From Algibacter pacificus (GTDB lineage: Bacteria > Bacteroidota > Bacteroidia > Flavobacteriales > Flavobacteriaceae): 64,000 nt of DNA. The stretch spans positions 62,001 to 126,000 of the forward strand of contig NZ_VOGY01000003.1 of NCBI RefSeq assembly GCF_008033385.1, in the 5' to 3' direction. The translations under genes and the position numbers were made by a program. Shown one piece after another: positions 1-9,582 of this stretch (the stretch's first letter is position 1; the number at the start of each line of letters is the position of its first letter). Below the pieces are notes generated by a model. It made no database searches and was not told where the DNA came from. It worked only from the letters and a program-made list of their open reading frames with translations.

Positions 1-62
1 TTAAATTAGTTTAGAATTGTATTTTAAATTTTCTCCTTTAAAATATTATTCTTTCAAATAGC

Positions 63-932
63 TTATTTGAAATCTATAAAGTTTGTTGGGTTTATAGGGT
101 AACCATCGTTCCAAAGTTCGAAATGTAAATGAGGACCTGTAGATAACTCACCCGTATTTCCGGCAGTTGCAATAACTTCTCCTGCTTTTACTAAATCGCC
201 TTGTTCTTTAGTTATACTAGCATTGTGTTTATATACCGAAATTAAACCATAACTATGTTCTAGAATAATAACATACCCCGTGCTAGCTGTCCATTCTGCA
301 AAAATAACAATACCGTCGGCTGTTGCTTTTATAGGGGTATCTTTTGATAATACAATATCTACGGCATAATGTTTTTCTTTTACATTATACGGAGCACTAA
401 TAGAACCACTTGCTGGAGGAAATAATATAAAATTACTAACCGATGTTGCCGACTCGAATAAATTATACTTATCTTCTTTATCAACCTTGTCCCGAAGTAA
501 AGAATCGGCTGGCGACGGATTTAAATCGACCTCACTGGCTTCTAATTTAACGGCTTCAATTATAGAATCTTTATTAAAATCGGACGGACTTAAATCGCCT
601 TTTAAAACCTTTTTAATGGAGGCATAATACTTTTCGTTAACAGAAATAACGTTTTGTAATGAATCGGTTTTATAATTTAAGGCTATGGCTTTCTTTTTTA
701 AAGCCGTAGAAGAATAGCCAGGAATATATTCTCTTAAAGGTGTAAATGCAATTAAGGCATAAGTTGCTGCAACTAAAAAAATGGACGATAAGGTAACTAA
801 AACAAATACGTTTAAACGTGTTAATTTAAGTGACAACCGTTCCTCAAACGTGTTTTCATTTAGAATAACAAGTTTATATTTATCGAGTAATTTTCGTTTT
901 ATTTTTTTAGCTTTTTTCTTTTTTTCTTCCAT
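63..932 (-). CDS. M23 family metallopeptidase, membrane-anchored
   Basis: Zn-dependent peptidoglycan endopeptidase of the LytM/M23 type, acting in the periplasm on cell-wall cross-links. I chose the ATG at 932 (289 residues, starting MEEKKKKAKK) over an upstream start at 986, because the extra 18 residues are hydrophobic and uncharacteristic. A basic cytoplasmic N-terminus is followed by one membrane segment (about residues 40-63), a variable stalk, and the M23 domain (about 170-280). The Zn ligands are visible as HYAVD, an H-x3-D motif with Ala in place of the usual Gly, and as HLH in GPHLHFELW, so the enzyme looks active. The next gene, tatA, is divergent. Family assignment is sure; the exact substrate is not. 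Confidence 0.93.
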   Translation of the reverse strand: MEEKKKKAKKIKRKLLDKYKLVILNENTFEERLSLKLTRLNVFVLVTLSSIFLVAATYALIAFTPLREYIPGYSSTALKKKAIALNYKTDSLQNVISVNEKYYASIKKVLKGDLSPSDFNKDSIIEAVKLEASEVDLNPSPADSLLRDKVDKEDKYNLFESATSVSNFILFPPASGSISAPYNVKEKHYAVDIVLSKDTPIKATADGIVIFAEWTASTGYVIILEHSYGLISVYKHNASITKEQGDLVKAGEVIATAGNTGELSTGPHLHFELWNDGYPINPTNFIDFK

Positions 933-1047
933 CGTAAAAACAAAAATAAATAGAATTATTAAGTAATTATCAATACAACGATACAAATTAAGCTTTGCTC
1001 AATATGCTAAAGTTATGTTTAAAACGATGTTATTTAAGTTTAATTAT

Positions 1048-1055
1048 TAACTTTG
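1048..1055 (+). promoter_or_regulatory. Putative Bacteroidota -7 promoter box for tatA
   Basis: TAACTTTG matches the Bacteroidota -7 consensus TAnnTTTG and lies 19 bases before the tatA ATG. No clear TTG -33 element is seen upstream. Confidence 0.5.
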
Positions 1056-1074
1056 CATAACAAAATTAAAAGTT

Positions 1075-1260
1075 ATGATATTATCAAACATATTTTTAGG
1101 CATGATTGGGCCAATGCAAATAGCGCTAATTGTAGTGATTGTTTTGCTTTTATTTGGCGGTAAAAAAATACCCGAATTAATGCGTGGCCTTGGTAGCGGT
1201 ATCAAAGAATTTAAAGATGCTAGCAAAGAAGAAGATCCTGCAGGTGAAAAAAAAGAATAA
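1075..1260 (+). CDS. tatA: Sec-independent protein translocase subunit TatA/E
   Basis: Small subunit of the twin-arginine translocase, which forms the transport path for folded proteins across the inner membrane. The 61-residue protein has the family layout: a short N-terminus, a single membrane helix (about residues 12-27), a hinge at FGGKKIPEL, an amphipathic helix (RGLGSGIKEFKDA) and an acidic/basic tail. Length is normal for TatA/E. TatC is not in the window. The gene stands alone between the divergent M23 gene and the convergent DUF4837 gene, with a shared terminator downstream. Confidence 0.95.
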   Translation: MILSNIFLGMIGPMQIALIVVIVLLLFGGKKIPELMRGLGSGIKEFKDASKEEDPAGEKKE

Positions 1261-1279
1261 AACTCATTATAGTTTAAAA

Positions 1280-1317
1280 AAAAAGACCAATATTTTAATA
1301 AATATTGGTCTTTTTTT
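1280..1317. terminator. Bidirectional terminator between tatA and the DUF4837 gene
   Basis: AAAAAGACCAATATT at 1280-1294 is complementary to AATATTGGTCTTTTT at 1301-1315, a perfect 15-bp stem with a 6-base loop. A-tract and T-tract flanks allow use in both directions between convergent genes. Confidence 0.9.
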
Positions 1318-1334
1318 ATGTTCATATTTTATAC

Positions 1335-2345
1335 CTATTCTATTTTAATCGATTTAATTATAGCTTCAAGTTCTAGCATATAATTACGTTTATCGACAGA
1401 TGGTGCAAAAGCAAAACCTTCAACAACGACCCAACGTTTATTAATTTTATCTTCAATCACATAATTAATAAATGGTCCACCCATAAAATCGCCTTTTAAA
1501 TCCCATAATCCTTTAGTTTCAAAAGCGGGTTTATTATCTACTATCGTTTCACCATAAAAAGGCGTATAAGCATTCTCTGTAACCATATACGACTCTATTT
1601 TTTCACCATTAGCTTTTAATTCACCATCTTGTCTTCCACGAATGTATAACTCACCAACAGAATCTCTTACTTTTATTATTTGATTCACCACACTATCGTT
1701 TCTTTTTATGGCACTATATGGTAAAGTGTAAAGCATTAAATTATTGGTTCCTGTTGTAATTTCTTTTCTTATCCAGAAAAAATTATCACTCTCTTTTGCT
1801 ATTCTATAAATTGAAGGAAACTGGATAGTAAATCCTAACTTTTCTTGAATTGCAGTATAGTTATGCTTCGATTTACTCATTTGATTCATACGCTCATTAA
1901 GCTCTGTATTCCTAAAAACTTCTATAATTTTGGCTGAATTTTCATTAAGCGTACTTATAATCTCTTGTTTTGTTTTCCCCGAAATAGTAATCACCTTTTG
2001 CGGCTTAGCATATACATTATCGGCAATATTAATTCCAGCTGGTTTATTAGGTGCAATTTTTAAAATGGTTCGGTTTTTAGTTACAAAACCAGAAAAAACC
2101 GAAGTTGGAATCTGACTAACCGTAAACATAGGTTCGTCCTGTGGCAACCCATAAATAGGAGTTCCTAATATATTTCGAATAGCATCTCCTACACTGCCAT
2201 CCCACATTTCGTTATTTAACACTACCGACACATGACTTATGTTTCCAGAAGAATCTGGTAACATATCTTGTTTTTCTGTTTTTTTTTGATCGCCACAAGA
2301 CACTAATAGAATTACTGCCATTGCATAAAAAATAATTTGTCGCAT
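1335..2345 (-). CDS. DUF4837 family lipoprotein
   Basis: Conserved flavobacterial protein of unknown function. The first 17 residues form a lipoprotein signal with lipobox LVSC (Cys17), so the protein should be exported and lipid-anchored. The rest (336 residues in total) matches my memory of the DUF4837 family in length and in motifs such as NNEMWDGSVGDAIRNI. No catalytic motif is recognisable. It lies 18 bases downstream of the lytic transglycosylase gene on the same strand, so the two are probably co-transcribed, which hints at an envelope role. Family call is fairly sure; function is unknown. Confidence 0.82.
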   Translation of the reverse strand: MRQIIFYAMAVILLVSCGDQKKTEKQDMLPDSSGNISHVSVVLNNEMWDGSVGDAIRNILGTPIYGLPQDEPMFTVSQIPTSVFSGFVTKNRTILKIAPNKPAGINIADNVYAKPQKVITISGKTKQEIISTLNENSAKIIEVFRNTELNERMNQMSKSKHNYTAIQEKLGFTIQFPSIYRIAKESDNFFWIRKEITTGTNNLMLYTLPYSAIKRNDSVVNQIIKVRDSVGELYIRGRQDGELKANGEKIESYMVTENAYTPFYGETIVDNKPAFETKGLWDLKGDFMGGPFINYVIEDKINKRWVVVEGFAFAPSVDKRNYMLELEAIIKSIKIE

Positions 2346-2363
2346 AATACTTGTTTTTAGAAT

Positions 2364-3917
2364 TTAGCCTTTGGCTATTTTAAGTTTCATTCCTATCTTT
2401 AATTTAGTACCACTAATACCGTTCCAATCTTTAATATTTTGTACAGAAACTCCAGGAAATTTTTGTGCTATAGTCCAAAGAGAATCTCCATTGGCCACTG
2501 TATAATAAACAATAGCCCCTTTAATAGGTTTTTCTTTTATTGTTTTTGATGATGATGAACTCCGGGAAACATGAGGTTTCTTAGGATAAATAGTTAATCG
2601 CTGGCCTATTTTTAAACTATTACTTCTTAGTCCGTTCCAACGTTTTATTTCACTCACCCGAACCCCGTAAATTCTTGAAATTTTTCCTAAATAATCACCA
2701 GATTTTACACGATATGTGGTTTTATCATCTGCTTTAAAAAATTGAGGTAACGGTTTTTCGCGTTTTGCAAATTCCGCTTTAGCAAATTCATAAATTTTGT
2801 CTTCATTATTAACAAAAGTTCCTATCACTTCATTGGGTAATCTTAAACTATAATTTTTATCTTTTATAAACGGAATAACATCTAATTTATATGAAGGGTT
2901 TAAGAACTGAAGTTTCTCTATGGGCACATCGGTTACTTCAGATACTTGATCGAGTGTAATCATTTGTTTTACCCGAATGGTATCTGTTTCAAAATATGCT
3001 ATTTCAGGTTTATATCGTTTAAAACCATGTTCTCTAGCGTATTCAAAAATATACATATTTGCTAAAAAAGCCGGCAAATATCCTGCAGTTTCACGAGGTA
3101 AATTATGTCTAATATTCCAATAATTTTTATAACCACCCGAACGCCTAATCGCTTTGGTTACATTACCCGGGCCAGAGTTATAAGCGGCTAAAGCCAAATC
3201 CCAATCGCCGAAAAGACCATATAATTTTGATAAATATTTTGTTGCGGCTATTGTCGATTTTATAGGATCGCTACGTTCATCGACATAACTACTAACATCC
3301 AATCCATATTCTTTTCCGGTAGTGTACATAAATTGCCATAACCCAGTGGCTCCAACTCTAGATTTAGCACGTGGTTTTAAAGCAGATTCTACAATAGCCA
3401 AATATTTTATCTCTAAAGGAATATTTTGATTGTCTAATTCGCGCTCAAACATCGGGAAATAGAACGCACTAAGTGTAATGAGTTTCTGTAAATATTTTCG
3501 TCTGTACTTTAAATACGATTTTATAACACTTTCTAACGATGGATTATACTCCACATTAAAGGGTGTTTTGGCATCCAATACCTTTAAACGCGCTTTTAAT
3601 GTTTCAGTAGATAATTCGGGGTAATCTACAGGCTCGTAAGTGAGCTCACTAACCGAATCGTAAATAGTATCGAAAAGGTTATTACTATAAAGTTCATCAT
3701 ACCATTCTTGATCAATTTTAGCCGCATACACATCGTCTAATAGTTTTTCAAAAGACATACTATCCTTATCAAGATCAATACCTATAACCGTTTTCAATGT
3801 ATTGTCTATTAAAGAATCTTTTATAGATTTACTTTTAACCAAAGTAGAATCTACCTTTTGCGAAAAACAAAAATGAATACTAAAAAACAATACTATTGTA
3901 AAAAAACGAAACGCCAT
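2364..3917 (-). CDS. MltD-like lytic transglycosylase with two LysM domains
   Basis: Cleaves the MurNAc-GlcNAc bond in peptidoglycan to leave 1,6-anhydro-MurNAc ends. Of 517 residues, 1-19 are a signal peptide ending near CFSQ. The SLT catalytic domain spans about 130-290, with the catalytic Glu177 in AIVESAL, the GLWQFM motif, and the AAYNSGPGNV motif at 244-253. Two C-terminal LysM repeats (about 400-443 and 471-514) should bind glycan. This is the usual MltD/DUF4837 pairing order. No transmembrane anchor other than the signal is seen. High confidence in family and reaction. Confidence 0.95.
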   Translation of the reverse strand: MAFRFFTIVLFFSIHFCFSQKVDSTLVKSKSIKDSLIDNTLKTVIGIDLDKDSMSFEKLLDDVYAAKIDQEWYDELYSNNLFDTIYDSVSELTYEPVDYPELSTETLKARLKVLDAKTPFNVEYNPSLESVIKSYLKYRRKYLQKLITLSAFYFPMFERELDNQNIPLEIKYLAIVESALKPRAKSRVGATGLWQFMYTTGKEYGLDVSSYVDERSDPIKSTIAATKYLSKLYGLFGDWDLALAAYNSGPGNVTKAIRRSGGYKNYWNIRHNLPRETAGYLPAFLANMYIFEYAREHGFKRYKPEIAYFETDTIRVKQMITLDQVSEVTDVPIEKLQFLNPSYKLDVIPFIKDKNYSLRLPNEVIGTFVNNEDKIYEFAKAEFAKREKPLPQFFKADDKTTYRVKSGDYLGKISRIYGVRVSEIKRWNGLRSNSLKIGQRLTIYPKKPHVSRSSSSSKTIKEKPIKGAIVYYTVANGDSLWTIAQKFPGVSVQNIKDWNGISGTKLKIGMKLKIAKG

Positions 3918-3996
3918 AAAATCTATTCAGTAAGTTATTGAATGATATTATGGCGAAATTCGTGTTTTTTAATAGAATTTAAAAACTTAATTCTAT

Positions 3997-5184
3997 TTAT
4001 TCTAATATAGCAGCAATTCCTGGTAGCGTTTTACCTTCTAAACTTTCTAACATAGCACCACCACCAGTACTTACATAACTCACTTTATCTTCAAAACCAA
4101 ATTGTTTTACAGCGGCAACAGAATCTCCACCTCCAACAAGTGAAAAAGCTCCATTTTTAGTAGCTTCGGCAATAGAATTTCCTAATTCAATAGTGCCTTC
4201 AGCAAATTTTTCCATTTCAAAAACACCTAATGGTCCGTTCCAAAGTATGGTTTTACTTTGCATAACTACATCATGAAATTGTGCTCTAGATTTTGGTCCA
4301 GCATCTACGCCTTCCCAACCATCTGGAATTTCATTAATATCCACAACTTGCGTGTTTGCATCGTTACTAAAATCATCTGCAGCAACGGTATCTACAGGAA
4401 TATGAATTTGTACATTTTTCTCTTTTGCTTGTTTTAAGATATCTAGTGCCAAAGGCATTTTATCATCTTCACAAATCGAGTTACCTATTTTTCCACCTTG
4501 TGCTTTAACAAAGGTAAAAGCCATACCTCCACCAATAATTAGGTGATCTACTTTATCTAAAATATTTTCGATAATGGTAATTTTAGACGATACTTTTGCA
4601 CCACCAAGAATAGCTAAAACAGGTTTTTCTCCAGTTTTCATTACTTTTTCAATACTTTCAATTTCCTGAGCTAATAAATTTCCAAAACATTTTTTACCTT
4701 CAAAAAACTGAGCAACTATAGTTGTAGATGCATGGGCACGGTGAGCTGTTCCAAAGGCATCGTTTACATAAATATCACCTAATTTAGATAGTTTTTCAGC
4801 GAAATCTTTATCTCCTGCAGTTTCTTCTTTATAAAAACGTAAGTTTTCTAATAATAGAACTTGTCCTGGTTTTAAGTTTGCGGCTAAGGCTTCAACATCA
4901 TCACCAATACAGTCGGCAGCCATAATCACTTCAACACCAATAATATCTTCAACTTTATTTACAATGTGTTTTAATGAAAATTCATCTTGAAAACCTTTTG
5001 GACGACCTAAATGAGACATTAAAATACAGCTACCACCATCTTCTAAAATCTTAATAATTGTTGGTTTAGCCGATACTATTCTAGTAGCATCAGTAACTTC
5101 AAACTTTTCATTTAATGGGACATTAAAATCTACACGGATTAATGCTTTTTTATTCTCGAAATTAAAATCGTTAAGCGTTTTCAT
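3997..5184 (-). CDS. pgk: Phosphoglycerate kinase
   Basis: Transfers the acyl phosphate of 1,3-bisphosphoglycerate to ADP, giving ATP in lower glycolysis; cytoplasmic. It is full length (395 residues). The N-terminal lobe shows RVDFNVP and the substrate-binding SHLGRP, followed by [11 protein letters not shown]. The C-terminal nucleotide lobe shows GGGDSVAAV and ends [13 protein letters not shown]. It is the first gene of a leftward run after an AT-rich spacer, and a TAnnTTTG-type box is present upstream on its strand (5222-5229). Confidence 0.98.
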   Translation of the reverse strand: MKTLNDFNFENKKALIRVDFNVPLNEKFEVTDATRIVSAKPTIIKILEDGGSCILMSHLGRPKGFQDEFSLKHIVNKVEDIIGVEVIMAADCIGDDVEALAANLKPGQVLLLENLRFYKEETAGDKDFAEKLSKLGDIYVNDAFGTAHRAHASTTIVAQFFEGKKCFGNLLAQEIESIEKVMKTGEKPVLAILGGAKVSSKITIIENILDKVDHLIIGGGMAFTFVKAQGGKIGNSICEDDKMPLALDILKQAKEKNVQIHIPVDTVAADDFSNDANTQVVDINEIPDGWEGVDAGPKSRAQFHDVVMQSKTILWNGPLGVFEMEKFAEGTIELGNSIAEATKNGAFSLVGGGDSVAAVKQFGFEDKVSYVSTGGGAMLESLEGKTLPGIAAILE

Positions 5185-5764
5185 TTTATTTATATGTTTT
5201 AATTTTTAACTATTTGATTCACAAATGTAACTAAATAAATAGCCAATTAAAACGAGTTTTTTCACGAAAACGATATAGTCTTAAATATTTTTTAGATTAC
5301 AGTAAAACAGAAAAAATAAATAAAATTGTTATTAAAAACACAGTCTACTAATAACCGACCGAATACATTTAAAATATCGTAAAATAAAATGGTTTGACTA
5401 TAAAAAATTACACCCAATTTTTTCATTAAAAACCAAATATTTTTAAATTCATTATTTCAACTAAACCCTTTTATTTATTGATAAAATGAATACCACGATA
5501 TTAACTCAAAATTTATTTTATGCCATTTTTTTTATTCTGATTTTTTTACCTTTTAAAATTTTAAATCCATCAAAATTATATACTATTTTCATTTAAAATC
5601 ACTTTATTCAATAATTAACTTATTTACATTAATAAGTGCTTATTTCGATATTCCATATAAATGATTAATAAAAGGAAAAAATAAGGTTAAAACAACAACA
5701 CAATAATCCAATTAGATTGTAATTTCAGTAATAAAAATTTAATTTTTTTATGTAGGTTTGTTTT
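5185..5764. other. AT-rich intergenic spacer between divergent pgk and holB
   Basis: About 580 bases with no credible ORF, RNA or repeat. Directly visible are a -7-like box for pgk on the minus strand (CAAATGTA at 5222-5229, the complement of TACATTTG) and TAGGTTTG at 5753-5760 just before holB. The + strand is strikingly poor in G; for example 5401-5460 contains no G and nine C. Confidence 0.6.
5753..5760 (+). promoter_or_regulatory. Putative -7 box abutting holB
   Basis: TAGGTTTG fits TAnnTTTG and ends only 4 bases before the holB ATG at 5765. If used, the transcript would be leaderless or nearly so. No clear -33 TTG at the usual distance, so confidence is low. Confidence 0.35.
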
Positions 5765-6919
5765 ATGCTATTTAAAGACGTTTTAGGACAAGATCATATA
5801 AAAAAACATTTAACCACAAGTGTTGATAATGGACGAATTGCTCACGCCCAATTATTTGTTGGTAAAGAAGGTTCGGGCACATTACCCATGGCCATAGCTT
5901 ATGCGCAATACATATTATGCTCCAATTCTGCTGGAGAAAACAACACCGGAAACCAAGCTTGCAACCTGAAATTTAACAATCTTTCGCATCCAGATTTACA
6001 CTTTGCGTTCCCAGTAACCACCAGTGATAAAGTAAAAAGCAAACCAATTTCCGATTTTTATTTAGAAGAATGGAGACAACTTGTAAAAGAGCAGCCCTAC
6101 GGTAATTTATTTGACTGGTATAAGCTTTTAGGCGTAGATAATAAACAAGGGCAAATAGGTGTAGATGAAGCACTCAATATTGTGAAATCGCTTACGCTGA
6201 AGTCTTATGAAGGCGGCTATAAAGTAATGATAATTTGGATGGCCGAAAAAATGAATGGTGCCTGCGCTAATAAGCTTTTAAAACTTATTGAAGAACCACC
6301 GAACAAAACCATTTTTATATTAATTACTGAAGAAGAAGAGCAAATTATAAACACCATTCGTTCCCGTTGCCAAATATTACATTTTCCACCATTAGCAGAA
6401 GACGTAATTGTTGAAGGCTTAGTTAAACAATTTAATATAGACCGAAATGTTGCAACAAAAATAGCATACCAAAGCAACGGAAATTACAATAAAGCTTGCG
6501 ATTTAGTCTATCAGGATACCGAAGATAACCAGTTTGAAACTTGGTTTATTTTCTGGATTCGTAGTGCCTTTAAAGCCAAAGGAAACAAGGCGGCTATTCT
6601 AGATCTTATCTCGTGGAGTGAGGATATAGCCAAAACGGGTAGAGAAACTCAAAAGCAATTTTTAAACTTTTGTTTAGACTTTTTTCGCCAGGCATTATTA
6701 ATGAATTATAAGGCCGATAATCTAGTGTTTTTTGAACCAAAAACAGAAAAATTTAAACTTGAAAACTTCGCCCCTTTTGTACATGGTAACAACATAATGG
6801 ACATTAGCAACGAGTTACAAGACGCTATTTACCACATTGAACGCAATGGAAATTCTAAAATTATTTTAACAGATTTATCGATTAAATTAACCCGTTTACT
6901 TCATAAAAAAGCTGAGTAA
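5765..6919 (+). CDS. holB: DNA polymerase III subunit delta' (clamp-loader ATPase family)
   Basis: Stator subunit of the clamp loader that places the beta clamp on DNA. The 384-residue protein opens with FKDVLGQDHIKKHL and QLFVGKEGSGTLPMA, the delta' version of the AAA+ fold. The P-loop lacks the Walker Lys, as is common for the non-hydrolysing delta'. KLLKLIEEPPNKTIFILIT and the sensor-like NTIRSRCQ follow. The zinc module is reduced: only two Cys are seen in the CSNSAGEN...ACNL stretch. The C-terminal half is divergent helical. It stands alone between divergent pgk and convergent ompH. Confidence 0.92.
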   Translation: MLFKDVLGQDHIKKHLTTSVDNGRIAHAQLFVGKEGSGTLPMAIAYAQYILCSNSAGENNTGNQACNLKFNNLSHPDLHFAFPVTTSDKVKSKPISDFYLEEWRQLVKEQPYGNLFDWYKLLGVDNKQGQIGVDEALNIVKSLTLKSYEGGYKVMIIWMAEKMNGACANKLLKLIEEPPNKTIFILITEEEEQIINTIRSRCQILHFPPLAEDVIVEGLVKQFNIDRNVATKIAYQSNGNYNKACDLVYQDTEDNQFETWFIFWIRSAFKAKGNKAAILDLISWSEDIAKTGRETQKQFLNFCLDFFRQALLMNYKADNLVFFEPKTEKFKLENFAPFVHGNNIMDISNELQDAIYHIERNGNSKIILTDLSIKLTRLLHKKAE

Positions 6920-7087
6920 ATTCAAAGTTTATTCGAATTAAACAAGACATAATTAGTTTGGTTTACTATATATAAAAACCTGTTAAATTACATTCAACAA
7001 ACCAAAATCATTTACACCATTTTATTTATTATTATTAGTTGGTAAATAAACCGTTACAACTAAGTTTTAAGCTAACTAAAAACCATA

Positions 7088-7126
7088 AAAAAAGTCCTAT
7101 AAATTTTCATTTAATAGGACTTTTAA
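7088..7126. terminator. Bidirectional terminator between holB and ompH-like gene
   Basis: AAAAGTCCTAT at 7090-7100 pairs with ATAGGACTTTT at 7114-7124, with A- and T-rich flanks, between two convergent genes. Confidence 0.85.
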
Positions 7127-7143
7127 AATATATAATTTTAACC

Positions 7144-7674
7144 TTACTCTGCCTTTTTATAATCAGCATTTAAAGCTTCTAAAATAGTTTTCGTTAAATC
7201 GCTCTCCTCTGCCCCATACATAACCGTAGCAGCGGCTTCGCTAGTTCCTAAAATGTAATTGTAACCGTTTGTTTTTCCATAATTACTAACAAAATCCTTT
7301 ACTTTTACAATAACAGAATCTATATCTGTTTGAAAAGCTTGTGTTAACTGCTGTTGCTCTACTTGCATTTGTTGTTGCAATTGTTGTTGTTTTTGTTGCA
7401 AACCTGTCATTAATTCTTCAGCCTTTTTTCTGTTACTTCTAGCTATTCTTTGAGCTTCTGCCTGCGTTTTTTGAGCTTCTGTTTGAAAAGCTAACCCAAT
7501 ACTATCTGCTCGTTTTCTAAAAGCTTCCTCTTTTGTTTTGTATTTTGCTTCTAAATCAATTTTTCCTTGAAAATCGTTAATAACAGTTCCGTTATCTACA
7601 AAACCTATTTTGTTTGGTTTTTCACAAGATGCTAAAACAAGCATCGCGATGGCAACATAAAGTATGTTTTTCAT
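7144..7674 (-). CDS. OmpH/Skp-family periplasmic chaperone-like lipoprotein
   Basis: Skp/OmpH proteins are periplasmic holdases for outer-membrane proteins. This 176-residue copy starts with a lipoprotein signal whose lipobox is LASC (Cys17), so it is probably lipid-anchored rather than soluble. The OmpH opening IGFVDNGTVINDFQGK follows. A long Gln/Lys-rich coiled coil (about residues 45-115) forms the expected tentacle, and the NYILGTSEAAATVMYG segment is typical of the family's C-terminal core. It has its own spacer upstream, with a -7-like box (complement of CAAATGTA at 7717-7724). Confidence 0.88.
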   Translation of the reverse strand: MKNILYVAIAMLVLASCEKPNKIGFVDNGTVINDFQGKIDLEAKYKTKEEAFRKRADSIGLAFQTEAQKTQAEAQRIARSNRKKAEELMTGLQQKQQQLQQQMQVEQQQLTQAFQTDIDSVIVKVKDFVSNYGKTNGYNYILGTSEAAATVMYGAEESDLTKTILEALNADYKKAE

Positions 7675-8022
7675 TTTATTTACTGATTAGTTTTTGGTTA
7701 ATATTTTTAATCCGAACAAATGTAACAAAGTAAGTTTAAAACTAAAGCCGAATTATTCTGATTTTAACATAAATGACTTATTCATATAAAATAACGTGTA
7801 ACACAAACCAATATTTTAATTTTCTTTAATAAACCCTAATTTTAATCAAATTTATTAGAAAACTGTTATATATAACAAATACTTATAGAGAATTCATATA
7901 TGAATAATAAATTTTTATAAAAAACAAAGCATTTTAAAGCGTTTTAAGAAGTTTTTAAAAAACAGACTAGTGTTTGGACGTTATCAAATATTACAATCAA
8001 AAAAGATATTTCAAATTAGATT
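7675..8022. other. Intergenic spacer, nothing beyond a promoter
   Basis: About 350 very AT-rich bases between two minus-strand genes. Apart from the putative ompH promoter box at 7717-7724 I see no ORF, RNA, strong hairpin or repeat. Confidence 0.5.
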
Positions 8023-8883
8023 TTAACTATTTTTAATCACATAAATCAACGAAGACCCCTCTTTTGTGCTTAAAGATTTAAGATTTGAACGCAATCCCAC
8101 CCAAAAGCCTTTTACCGGATTCATCTTTCCCGTTTTGTATTTTTCCGAAAGCATACTCACATAAAACGCATCAAACAACATGGGTTTAACTTCAACAACT
8201 TTCATATTTTGCTTAGCAACTAAATTAGAAATTGAATTTTTATTAAAATGCCAAAGGTGCCTTGGCACATCATAAGCCGCCCAGAATTCTTTGTAATGTT
8301 GCGCATCAAAACTTTTATAATTTGGCACAGCTATCACTAAAGTTCCCGCTTCTTTTAAAAGGTTTTTAAACGTTTTAATATGATCTTCTAAATTTGGTAA
8401 ATGCTCTAACACATGCCAAAGCGTAATAACATCGAAACTTTTTGACTCAAATTCTTGAAGCTTTTCAGCCTCCAAAACTGACTGATTCGTCTTTTTATTA
8501 GCAATAGTTCTTGCTTCATTATTTGGTTCAGTACCCGAAACAGTCCACCCATTTTGTTGTGCAGTTTTCAAAAAATCACCTGTTCCGCACCCCACATCTA
8601 AGAGTGTTTTAGTTTCCTTCGAAAAAGAATTAATAAGTTTTAGTTTCTTTTTAAGTGAAATACTTCGCACTAAATGATACACCTTTTCGAATAAATTCCT
8701 CTTAGAATCGGTATGAGAAATATAGTCTTCGCTCTGATAATATCCTGGTAGTTTATCTGAAGTTGGCTGCGGAGAAGTCTCCAAAAAACCATATTCTTTA
8801 TTTTCGATTAACTGAAATTCTTCTCCAGAAACGGAAAAATCTTTAACTTTTAAAAGACTATTTACTGATTGATTATTGGTCAC
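8023..8883 (-). CDS. Class I SAM-dependent methyltransferase
   Basis: Rossmann-fold methyltransferase of the Methyltransf_23 kind. SAM motif I is LLDVGCGTGDFL (about residues 93-104), the acidic end of strand 2 is in SGTEPN, and motif IV lies around FDVITLWHVLEHLPNLEDH. The N-terminal 90 residues (KDFSVSGEEFQL... KLPGYYQSEDYISH) resemble flavobacterial methyltransferases found next to mnmG. The substrate cannot be told from sequence; small-molecule or sugar substrates are possible. It sits downstream of the long repeat-bearing spacer after mnmG. Confidence 0.88.
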   Translation of the reverse strand: MTNNQSVNSLLKVKDFSVSGEEFQLIENKEYGFLETSPQPTSDKLPGYYQSEDYISHTDSKRNLFEKVYHLVRSISLKKKLKLINSFSKETKTLLDVGCGTGDFLKTAQQNGWTVSGTEPNNEARTIANKKTNQSVLEAEKLQEFESKSFDVITLWHVLEHLPNLEDHIKTFKNLLKEAGTLVIAVPNYKSFDAQHYKEFWAAYDVPRHLWHFNKNSISNLVAKQNMKVVEVKPMLFDAFYVSMLSEKYKTGKMNPVKGFWVGLRSNLKSLSTKEGSSLIYVIKNS

Positions 8884-9015
8884 TGACTATATAATTTACT
8901 TTATGATTAAACTTAAAACTATTTTATTTTGTGTTTTAATGGATGATAATTTGAAGTTTTTATGAGGTATTTAAATATATTGAAACTGTTAAAACAAGCT
9001 AAAATGATATTTTTT

Positions 9016-9512
9016 CACTTCAACAAGCCTAGAATAACGATTATAATTTGAATTAAAATAAGATAAAACTCTTTACAATTTTATTAAAAGCACTTCAACA
9101 AGCTCAGCGTGACATTACGATTTTGAATTAAAATTATATAAATACCAGTAACATCTGCCTTTTTTTTATGAACTTATATTAAGCTAAAAACATCATTAAA
9201 TAACTCTTCAATAAACTCAAAAAGACATTCTTTTCTTGAATTACTAATGAATAAACATCAAAAATTTTATTCTATTGAACCTATTTAAATAAACTCAAAC
9301 CACTAAATAGTATCTTAATTTTATTAAAAAACACCATTAATAACACTTCAATAAGCTCAACGTAGCATTGTTATTTTGAAACATTTCCAGATAATTTTCT
9401 TAATTCTATAGCGATTTCCAAACTCAAATTAACACTTAATATTATAAATTGTTCTCAGAATCATGAATTAAAACAACTAAAAAACACCCTTCAATAAAGT
9501 TGACAAGACATT
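9016..9512 (+). repeat. Five degenerate interspersed copies of a CTTCAACAAGCTCA repeat
   Basis: Copies start near 9016, 9091, 9204, 9344 and 9489. The best is CACTTCAACAAGCTCAGCGT at 9091-9110, followed by GACATTACGATTTTGAATTA. Others read CACTTCAACAAGCCTAGAAT, CTCTTCAATAAACTCAAAAA, CACTTCAATAAGCTCAACGT and CCTTCAATAAAGTTGACAAG. Some flanks are also shared (TTTTATTAAAA before, TTTTGAA after), so a longer unit was probably duplicated and has since decayed. Similar CTTCGACAAGCTCAG-type repeats are familiar from Bacteroidota intergenic regions. Confidence 0.65.
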
Positions 9513-9566
9513 TTTTTTAATTTATTTGACACTCGAAACATAAAAACAAAGCACAAAAACCAAACA

Positions 9567-9582
9567 TGTTCCACGTGGAACG
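9567..9582. promoter_or_regulatory. parS-like ParB-binding palindrome 1
   Basis: TGTTCCACGTGGAACG contains the perfect 14-bp palindrome GTTCCACGTGGAAC, which fits the general parS form TGTTnCACGTGnAACA bound by ParB during chromosome segregation. It lies 60 bases past the 3' end of mnmG. Confidence 0.85.

Noticed and set aside
9569-9580. CACGTG in the palindromes considered as a transcription-factor box for mnmG.
   Set aside because: The full 14-16-bp palindrome and one copy past the gene's 3' end fit ParB parS better than an operator.
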